11,798 nt of DNA, taken from NCBI GenBank assembly GCA_964345295.1, contig CAYFQG010000035.1, positions 1 to 11,798 of the forward strand, given 5' to 3'. The notes beneath the pieces were generated by a model. The model searched no databases. It was not told the origin of the DNA and was given only the letters and a program-made list of their open reading frames with translations. The DNA is from JASBZA01 sp964345295 (lineage in GTDB: Bacteria; Bacillota; Clostridia; Saccharofermentanales; Fastidiosipilaceae). Below, in pieces: positions 6,999 to 11,798 of the stretch; the first letter of the stretch is position 1; each line of letters starts with the position of its first letter. A program made the translations under genes and the position numbers.

Positions 6999-8039
6999 AT
7001 GAACCACACCATCTACGACATTGCCAAGGCTTGCGGTTATTCCATAGCGACCGTTTCCAGAGTCGTCAATAAGCAGGAGGGGGTCAAACCCGAAACCCGG
7101 CAGAAGGTTTTAGAAACGATCGAACGCCTCAACTATGCACCCAGCCCGGCCGCGCGGTCTTTGGCAGGGAAAAGGGCCAAAATACTGGGCATCGAGACCG
7201 GCAGCTTGCTCCAAAGTAAGTTCGAAACGGATTTTCCTATTAGTTTCCTCAACGGAGCCGTCCGAGCCGCAACCGAACACGACTATCGTTTGCTCTTGTC
7301 TTGCTCGGAAGATTCTCTAATGGACAGCCAGTCCGCTTTTTCGATTAAAAACTTAGAAGGCATTATTTTTCCCGGCCTCCACGGTAACGGTGAAAATGTT
7401 AGAACACTCCTTGAAGCCGGTGTTCCGGTTGTCTACGGCGGTATGCGACAGGATTTCGATCAGGGGCCTGTAGCCCACAATATTTACGGCGGTTACCTGG
7501 AATATCGCGAGATGGTCTTAGAGCACTTAATTAACATGGGCTATCGACACATCTTGGTCGCCGAGAGCGATTTGCACTTAAATGATACTTTAGCCAGCCG
7601 GGGCATAAGAGACGTCATCGACCGGGCCAACCGCAAACTCAAAGCCCTCGATAAGAGTGCCTACTGTATCTTGGAGCGCTATTCTTTTGCCGACCTGTCC
7701 ACGATTAGCCGAAAATTCTTGACCTTTTATGCGACTGACTATCCGCCCGATGCCTTGTTCCTGGATTCTATCGACACCTATTTGTCACTGTCGGAAACCC
7801 TCCACAAGGTAGGCCTGGAAGTGCCGGAAGATATGGGCGTAATCGCAGCCAGCCACATGCCCGGTAAGGGCGAAAACCTCACGCCCAGGCTTAGCACGGT
7901 CTATATCGACGCCTACGAAATGGGTCGGAGAAGTGTAGAGCTCCTGATTAGTCAGTTGGAAGAGACGGGCGAAAAGGTGAACCACAATGTGCCTTACAGC
8001 TTACACATTAGAGACAGCCTGATGTCTCAAGATGAATAG
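6999..8039 (+). CDS. LacI-family transcriptional regulator of the sugar importer operon
   Basis: This 346-residue regulator starts with the family's helix-turn-helix at residues 4-23 (TIYDIAKACGYSIATVSRVV), then a hinge region (about 45-60) and a periplasmic-binding-protein-like effector domain (about 62-346), ending in the typical VPYSLHIRDS. The ATG at 6999 is chosen over an in-frame ATG at 6861: AAGGAGG sits 5 bases before it, the helix-turn-helix then begins at the usual place, and the longer version would run through the promoter and operator. The stop is 18 bases before the first permease, so it is the first gene of the operon. In the effector domain the usual GFDD-like motif reads AASH (283-286) and the usual DN before the dimer helix reads HN (160-161), hinting at an unusual ligand. 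Probably a repressor released by the imported saccharide or a derivative. Confidence 0.92.
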   Translation: MNHTIYDIAKACGYSIATVSRVVNKQEGVKPETRQKVLETIERLNYAPSPAARSLAGKRAKILGIETGSLLQSKFETDFPISFLNGAVRAATEHDYRLLLSCSEDSLMDSQSAFSIKNLEGIIFPGLHGNGENVRTLLEAGVPVVYGGMRQDFDQGPVAHNIYGGYLEYREMVLEHLINMGYRHILVAESDLHLNDTLASRGIRDVIDRANRKLKALDKSAYCILERYSFADLSTISRKFLTFYATDYPPDALFLDSIDTYLSLSETLHKVGLEVPEDMGVIAASHMPGKGENLTPRLSTVYIDAYEMGRRSVELLISQLEETGEKVNHNVPYSLHIRDSLMSQDE

Positions 8040-8057
8040 ATAAAGGAGGCAAGCCTT

Positions 8058-8999
8058 ATGGCCAAAGCTCAAGTCTTACCCTTGCAAAAGAAGCAAAACA
8101 GTACATGGAAGTACATCAAGCAGCATAAGTTCATGTATCTTATGCTGGTCCCCCTGATTGCCTACTACATCATTTTCCACTACCTCCCCATGTTCGGGGC
8201 GGTCATCGCGTTTAAGGATTTTAAGCCCAGGAAGGGTATCTGGGCCAGCCCCTGGGTCGGCATGGAGCACTTCCGCTATCTCTTCGGTATGTCCAAGTTT
8301 AAGAGTGTGGTCTTTAATACCATTAAGATTTCACTGACCCGTTTGCTCTTCGGTTTCCCCTTTCCCATTATTGTGGCCTTACTCATGAACGAACTTCGGT
8401 CCAAGAAACACAAGAAGGCCATTCAATCTATGGTTATCTTGCCGGAGTTTTTGTCCTGGGTGGTCTTGGCCGGTATCATGACCAACCTCTTGTCGGCCGA
8501 CGGCGGTGTGGTCAATAACATCATCAAAATGTTCGGCGGTCAGCCGGTTTCCTTTTTGGCCGATTCCAAAACCTTCATCCCTACCATGGTGGTTTCCATG
8601 ATCTGGAAGACTTTCGGCTGGAATACCGTTATCTACATGGCGGCCCTGACCGGTATCGACCGCCAGCTTTACGAAGCGGCAACTATCGACGGTGCGTCCC
8701 GCTTGCAGCAAATGTTCTACGTCACCTTGCCCGGCATCAAGGGCATTATCGTCACCATGCTCATCATGCGTATCGGAAGCCTCATGCAGGCCGGTTTCGA
8801 GCAAATCTTCGTCCTCTACAATCCGGGTGTCTACGACGTGGCGGACATCATCGATACCTATGTCTACCGCTTGGGCCTTTCCGAAGGGAAATTCGAACTG
8901 GCTTCCGCCGTGGGCCTATTTAAGTCGGTCATTAACTTCATCTTGCTGGTCGTAGCGAACTCTGTGGCCCGCATGACCGGAGAGGAAGGGGTGTACTAA
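8058..8999 (+). CDS. sugar ABC importer permease, LplB/YtcP-type (CUT1)
   Basis: A 313-residue inner-membrane permease of a carbohydrate importer. The N-terminal stretch with LMLVPLIAYYIIFHYLPMFG (29-48) and the following AFKDF/WVG/HF pattern is characteristic of the LplB branch. Further membrane segments lie near 92-110, 128-146, 172-198, 229-248 and 283-303. The EAA loop that docks the ATPase is at about 206-225, with E206, G212 and L224-P225. AAGGAGG (8043-8049) lies 8 bases before the ATG. The stop overlaps the next start by one base (TAATG). Relatives carry oligosaccharides or uronate-containing glycans, but the substrate cannot be told from the permease. Confidence 0.93.
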   Translation: MAKAQVLPLQKKQNSTWKYIKQHKFMYLMLVPLIAYYIIFHYLPMFGAVIAFKDFKPRKGIWASPWVGMEHFRYLFGMSKFKSVVFNTIKISLTRLLFGFPFPIIVALLMNELRSKKHKKAIQSMVILPEFLSWVVLAGIMTNLLSADGGVVNNIIKMFGGQPVSFLADSKTFIPTMVVSMIWKTFGWNTVIYMAALTGIDRQLYEAATIDGASRLQQMFYVTLPGIKGIIVTMLIMRIGSLMQAGFEQIFVLYNPGVYDVADIIDTYVYRLGLSEGKFELASAVGLFKSVINFILLVVANSVARMTGEEGVY

Positions 9000-9883
9000 T
9001 GGCACGCAAAAATATAAAAATCCAACACAGTGTCGGCTCAAGAGTTTTTGATATTATCAATGCCGTCTTCCTGACCCTCTTAGCTTTTTCCACGCTCTAT
9101 CCTTTCTGGGATACGCTGGTGGTATCCTTCAGTTCCATCAAGGGTTACCTATCTTCGTCCTTCCATCTTTGGCCAAAGGAATGGTCACTGGAAGCTTACC
9201 GCTACATGCTAAAACAAGACCAGCTCTGGCGGTCTTATGCCAACACCTTCTTTGTTACCATCGTGGGGACCGTGCTCAATATGCTGATTACGATTCCGGG
9301 TGCTTATGTCTTGTCCAAAAAGCATCTTAAGGGCTACCGGGTCATCATGTTCTTTATTACTTTTACCATGATGTTTACCGGCGGTATTATTCCGCTCTAC
9401 TTGGTCGTGGACGGTTTGGGACTTAAGAATAGCCTTTGGTCCATGATCCTCCCCAGTGCGGTCAATACCTTTAACCTCATTGTGCTTCGGACTTTCTTCT
9501 TCAAAAACCCGGAAGAAATCGAAGAATCTGCCCGAATCGACGGATGTAACGATATTTCGGTGCTGTTTCGAATTGTCATTCCTATCAGCAAGGCCGGTAT
9601 CACCACCATTGCTATGTACTATGCGGTTTTCCACTGGAACGACTTCATGTCGGCGGTCATGTATATCACCGACAAAAAGAAATTCCCCCTGCAGCTGTTT
9701 TTGAGGTCCATGTTGTTTGAATCGGATGCAGCCTACTCCAGCGGTGGCGAGAGCTTGTTCTTATTAGGCCAGCCCATGAAGATGGCGGCTATCATGATGG
9801 CGGTTTTGCCTATTGTTCTGATTTATCCCTGGATTCAGAAATACTTTACGCAAGGTGTTACAGCAGGAGCTGTAAAAGGATAA
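8999..9883 (+). CDS. sugar ABC importer permease, LplC/YtcP-type (CUT1)
   Basis: A 294-residue second permease. Membrane segments lie near 19-43, 82-105, 113-136, 143-165, 198-219 and 263-279. The EAA loop is at about 176-195 (E176, G182, I194-P195). The C-terminal KYFTQGVTAGAVKG closely follows the ending conserved in this subfamily. Start and the previous stop share one base, a sign of coupled translation; a purine-rich stretch (AGAGGAAGGGG) just before serves as ribosome binding site. It forms the heterodimeric channel with the preceding product. No ATPase gene lies in the operon, so a shared MsmK/MsmX-type ATPase encoded elsewhere is expected; this is known for the family and inferred here. 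Confidence 0.93.
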   Translation: MARKNIKIQHSVGSRVFDIINAVFLTLLAFSTLYPFWDTLVVSFSSIKGYLSSSFHLWPKEWSLEAYRYMLKQDQLWRSYANTFFVTIVGTVLNMLITIPGAYVLSKKHLKGYRVIMFFITFTMMFTGGIIPLYLVVDGLGLKNSLWSMILPSAVNTFNLIVLRTFFFKNPEEIEESARIDGCNDISVLFRIVIPISKAGITTIAMYYAVFHWNDFMSAVMYITDKKKFPLQLFLRSMLFESDAAYSSGGESLFLLGQPMKMAAIMMAVLPIVLIYPWIQKYFTQGVTAGAVKG

Positions 9884-9901
9884 AAAGAGGAGGAAAAAAG
9901 A

Positions 9902-11437
9902 ATGCACAAAAAAGTGAGAAATGTTCTATGCGCTTTGCTAATTGGCTCGATGTTAGCCCCTTTGGCCGCGTGCGGGAACAAGGATTCCGGCAAGACCGAT
10001 ACGTCCGGTGCTTCCGGCACGGAAGGTAAGACCGAAGGCGTCGCCCCCATACGCTGGCTGACCACCGGTGACGTCGGCGCCAAGCCCATGGAAAAAGGCG
10101 ACCGGATTGTCGAGAAGATTGATGAACTCTTGGGGATTGACCTTAGTGTCGACATCGTTCCCGAAGCCAGTTTCGAGCGAATCAATGTCGAGATGGCCGG
10201 CGCCAATTTGCCGGATATCGTGACCGGTGCTTTCGGTACCTCGGCGACCCAAGGCTGGATTGACGATGACCTTCTGGTTGAGCTAAACCCTTATCTGGCC
10301 AGCCGGCCGGACTTAAAGAAACGTCTGGAAGAAGACTATCCCTGGACCGCCCAAGACGACAAGTATTATGGCGTGCCTTTTATTACTCAGTACAACAAGG
10401 CCAATACCCTGATTGTCATGCGCCAAGACTGGCTGGATAAGCTGGGCCTTGAGTATCCTAAGACCTTGGACGACTTCAAGAAAGTCATGCTGGCTTTTAC
10501 CAATGACGACCCCGACGGCAACGGCGTGAACGACACGGTCGGCTATACCGACGTCAAACCGGTGGGCAACTTCTACTGGGCCTTTGCGGCCTACGGGCTA
10601 GAGTACGTTGATTTTGGCCTGGACAAAGACGGCAAGGTTATCCCGGTATTCGAGACCGAAGCTTATAAAAAGGGTATGGAATTCGTCAAAGACCTGTGGG
10701 ATGCCGGTGCTATCGATAAAGAGTTCATGCTAAACGATAACGCCAAAAAAGAGGAGAAATTCTATCAGAGTAAATCGGGATCTATGGTGGCTGCTTTATT
10801 CCGCCATGTGACCCGTATCGAGAAGAGTCTTCAGGCTCTGGAGCCCAATGCGACCATCGCTTACGGCCTGCCGCCTGCAGGACCCGACGGTAAGTTCGGT
10901 CTGAGCCCTCAGGGTAAGAGCGGTATGTTCACGGCCGTTACGGTTGATTCTAAAGCGCCCGACAAGGCTGCCGACTTCCTAAATTTCATGTTGTCTAAGG
11001 AAGGCAACGACCTGCTTCGTCTGGGTATCGAGGGTGTTCACTACACCAAGGACGGCGATAAGCTGGTTATGAACGAAGAAGAACGGGCCAAAGACAGCTT
11101 CTCGGACAATGGCTGGGCGCATCCTTTGGCCTGGGGTACCTTCTACTGGCCGCTGGAATCCGGCTATCTGCCTGATACCGAACCCGGCAAAGACCGTGCA
11201 CTGGAAAGTATTGATCTGGCTTATCAAGCACAGATTCCCAACCTCATGAAGCAAAAGACCGCAGCCGAGATGGAGTTCGGTACACAGTTGGATTCGCTTG
11301 TCCAGCAGGCGACCATTAGTTACCTCCAAGGCAAGGGCGACTTCGACACACTTTTCGGAAAACTGGGGGAAGAGTGGAGAGCGCAAGGCGGCGACAAGGT
11401 CCTAGAGCAAGTGACCGAGGGCTTGAAAGAGCAATAA
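9902..11437 (+). CDS. extracellular solute-binding lipoprotein of the sugar importer (LipO/LplA-like)
   Basis: A 511-residue binding protein delivering the substrate to the two preceding permeases. It has a lipoprotein signal peptide: charged start MHKKVRN, hydrophobic core 8-20 and lipobox LAAC with lipidated C24, then a Ser/Gly/Thr/Lys-rich linker to about 47. The mature part follows the family 1 binding protein fold, with LPDIV near 103-107 and KYYGVPF near 154-160. A calcium-loop-like motif with D203, D205, N207 and D211 (DPDGNGVND) is frequent in this large subgroup. GAGGAGG (9887-9893) lies 8 bases before the ATG. It is the last gene; a strong terminator follows. Size near 500 residues fits the LplA/LipO branch rather than the shorter maltose-type proteins. 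Substrate unknown. Confidence 0.93.
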   Translation: MHKKVRNVLCALLIGSMLAPLAACGNKDSGKTDTSGASGTEGKTEGVAPIRWLTTGDVGAKPMEKGDRIVEKIDELLGIDLSVDIVPEASFERINVEMAGANLPDIVTGAFGTSATQGWIDDDLLVELNPYLASRPDLKKRLEEDYPWTAQDDKYYGVPFITQYNKANTLIVMRQDWLDKLGLEYPKTLDDFKKVMLAFTNDDPDGNGVNDTVGYTDVKPVGNFYWAFAAYGLEYVDFGLDKDGKVIPVFETEAYKKGMEFVKDLWDAGAIDKEFMLNDNAKKEEKFYQSKSGSMVAALFRHVTRIEKSLQALEPNATIAYGLPPAGPDGKFGLSPQGKSGMFTAVTVDSKAPDKAADFLNFMLSKEGNDLLRLGIEGVHYTKDGDKLVMNEEERAKDSFSDNGWAHPLAWGTFYWPLESGYLPDTEPGKDRALESIDLAYQAQIPNLMKQKTAAEMEFGTQLDSLVQQATISYLQGKGDFDTLFGKLGEEWRAQGGDKVLEQVTEGLKEQ

Positions 11438-11478
11438 TTAAGTAGGCGTTTAGGTTTGTTCTTAAATTAATGGTTCGA

Positions 11479-11509
11479 ATCCCTCGGTTGCGAAACCGGG
11501 GGATTTTTT
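11479..11509 (+). terminator. intrinsic terminator of the sugar importer operon
   Basis: ATCCCTCGGTT (11479-11489) pairs with AACCGGGGGAT (11494-11504) as an 11-bp stem with one G-T pair and a GCGA tetraloop, followed directly by six T (11504-11509). It lies 41 bases after the binding protein stop codon. This is a textbook Rho-independent terminator. Confidence 0.92.
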
Positions 11510-11514
11510 GTGTA

Positions 11515-11557
11515 GGGGAGTGTGCTGAGGGGGGTATGTGTGGGGTGATGACGGGGG
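11515..11557 (+). other. G-rich spacer with four G-runs (possible G-quadruplex)
   Basis: Four runs of 4, 6, 4 and 5 G lie at 11515-11518, 11529-11534, 11542-11545 and 11553-11557, with gaps of 10, 7 and 7 bases, all on the plus strand. The stretch contains very little C. It could fold into a four-stranded structure in DNA or in a read-through transcript, although the first loop is long. It may equally be low-complexity drift between two operons. Confidence 0.5.
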
Positions 11558-11559
11558 CG

Positions 11560-11578
11560 TTTTTATGTGAGATAAAAA
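11560..11578. repeat. AT-rich inverted repeat
   Basis: TTTTTAT (11560-11566) and ATAAAAA (11572-11578) pair perfectly around GTGAG. The stem is all A-T, so it is a weak hairpin; the flanking A and T runs could let it act as a minor bidirectional terminator or protein site. No function is shown. Confidence 0.4.
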
Positions 11579-11621
11579 AGTGGGAGCAAGAGAACTTACT
11601 AGCAACTTTTTACAAACGTTA

Positions 11622-11630
11622 TGCTATGGT
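11622..11630 (+). promoter_or_regulatory. candidate extended -10 promoter for hsdM
   Basis: TGC followed by TATGGT (11625-11630) fits an extended -10 element, with no convincing -35 before it. A start near 11637 would leave a leader of about 40 bases before the hsdM ATG. A different choice, TTTACA at 11609-11614 with TAGGTA 17 bases later, is no better. Weak call. Confidence 0.25.
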
Positions 11631-11678
11631 GTAGGTAATATTCTTAAACTAACAATAAGGAATGGCGGAGGGTATAAG

Positions 11679-11798
11679 ATGGCTACTTCACATAATGTCA
11701 ATATAGGTTTTGAAAAACAAATTTGGGATGCAGCTTGTGTTCTTTGGGGACACATTCCTGCGGCGGATTATAGAAAAATCATTGTAGGCCTTATTTTT
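11679..11798 (+). CDS. hsdM: type I restriction-modification system methyltransferase subunit HsdM (N-terminal 40 residues, cut by window edge)
   Basis: From the ATG at 11679 the frame stays open for 40 codons to the right edge. The residues NIGFEKQIWDAACVLWGHI (8-26) followed by PAADYRKIIVGLIF are the highly conserved beginning of HsdM proteins, part of the N-terminal helical domain (HsdM_N) that lies ahead of the AdoMet-dependent adenine methylase domain. GGAGG (11666-11670) lies 8 bases before the ATG. The full protein is usually around 500 residues, so most of it, and any hsdS and hsdR genes, are outside the window. HsdM with HsdS methylates adenines in a split recognition site and with HsdR forms the restriction complex. 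The gene is AT-richer than the importer operon before it, which agrees with horizontal acquisition of the locus. Confidence 0.9.
   Translation, partial: MATSHNVNIGFEKQIWDAACVLWGHIPAADYRKIIVGLIF

Noticed and set aside
8379..8804. 141-codon open frame on the minus strand inside the first permease gene
   Set aside because: His/Asp/Gly-rich composition is typical of the reverse frame of a membrane protein gene; no start signals or recognised motifs.
9209..9634. 141-codon open frame on the minus strand inside the second permease gene
   Set aside because: Same shadow pattern; the plus-strand permease with EAA loop fully explains the sequence.
11472..11483. GGTTCGAATCCC, identical to a tRNA T-loop, suggesting a tRNA 3' end or attachment site
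   Set aside because: The flanks do not form a five-pair T-stem, no anticodon or acceptor arm lies upstream, and the ATCCC belongs to the terminator stem. A vestigial site cannot be excluded but is not supported.
11536..11634. Short frame of 32 codons between importer terminator and hsdM
   Set aside because: It starts within the G-rich stretch with no proper ribosome site spacing, and its product, beginning MCGVMTGAF, is not recognisable. It could be a remnant or chance.
1..11798. CRISPR arrays, insertion sequences, rRNA or tRNA genes, riboswitches
   Set aside because: No regularly spaced repeats, transposase motifs, terminal inverted repeats or conserved RNA gene sequence were seen on either strand.

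Overview
The window looks like a chromosomal segment of a Gram-positive bacterium in the Bacillota. Signs are strong AGGAGG-type ribosome binding sites ahead of most genes, a TTG start, a lipoprotein-type solute-binding protein, an LplB/LplC-type sugar permease pair with no ATPase of its own, and a two-component/ABC exporter locus resembling linearmycin-resistance loci of bacilli. Base composition is balanced over most of the window and clearly AT-richer in the last ~120 bases. I cannot fix the genus.

Layout. (1) Bases 1-1383, minus strand: an RlmD/RlmCD-type 23S rRNA m5U methyltransferase, open to the left edge and lacking only its last residues. (2) Bases 1437-3217, minus strand: a NarL/LuxR-type response regulator and its membrane histidine kinase, overlapping by 4 bases. 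The kinase most likely starts at a TTG at 3217. (3) Bases 3251-3396: a divergent control region with a perfect inverted repeat (AATGACA-N2-TGTCATT), a third half-site 22 bp away, and candidate promoters both ways. (4) Bases 3397-6749, plus strand: an ABC-2 exporter operon (ATPase and two permeases, all overlapping) closed by a hairpin at 6804-6830. Parts 2-4 form one regulated exporter module, probably for sensing and removing a membrane-active compound. (5) Bases 6943-11437, plus strand: an operon of a LacI-family regulator with a palindromic operator at its own promoter, two CUT1-type permeases and a lipoprotein binding protein, closed by a strong intrinsic terminator at 11479-11509. It holds no catabolic enzyme and no ATPase, so the substrate is unknown and the ATPase is presumably shared. 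(6) Bases 11510-11678: a G-rich, strand-asymmetric spacer. (7) Bases 11679-11798: the first 40 codons of a type I restriction-modification HsdM subunit running off the right edge.

The most interesting points are the divergent exporter module with its promoter architecture, the orphan sugar importer whose LacI regulator lacks usual ligand-pocket residues, and the composition change leading into the HsdM gene, which probably marks the start of a defence locus. I see no system in the window that is clearly of an undescribed kind. The left and right edge genes are incomplete and their neighbours cannot be judged.
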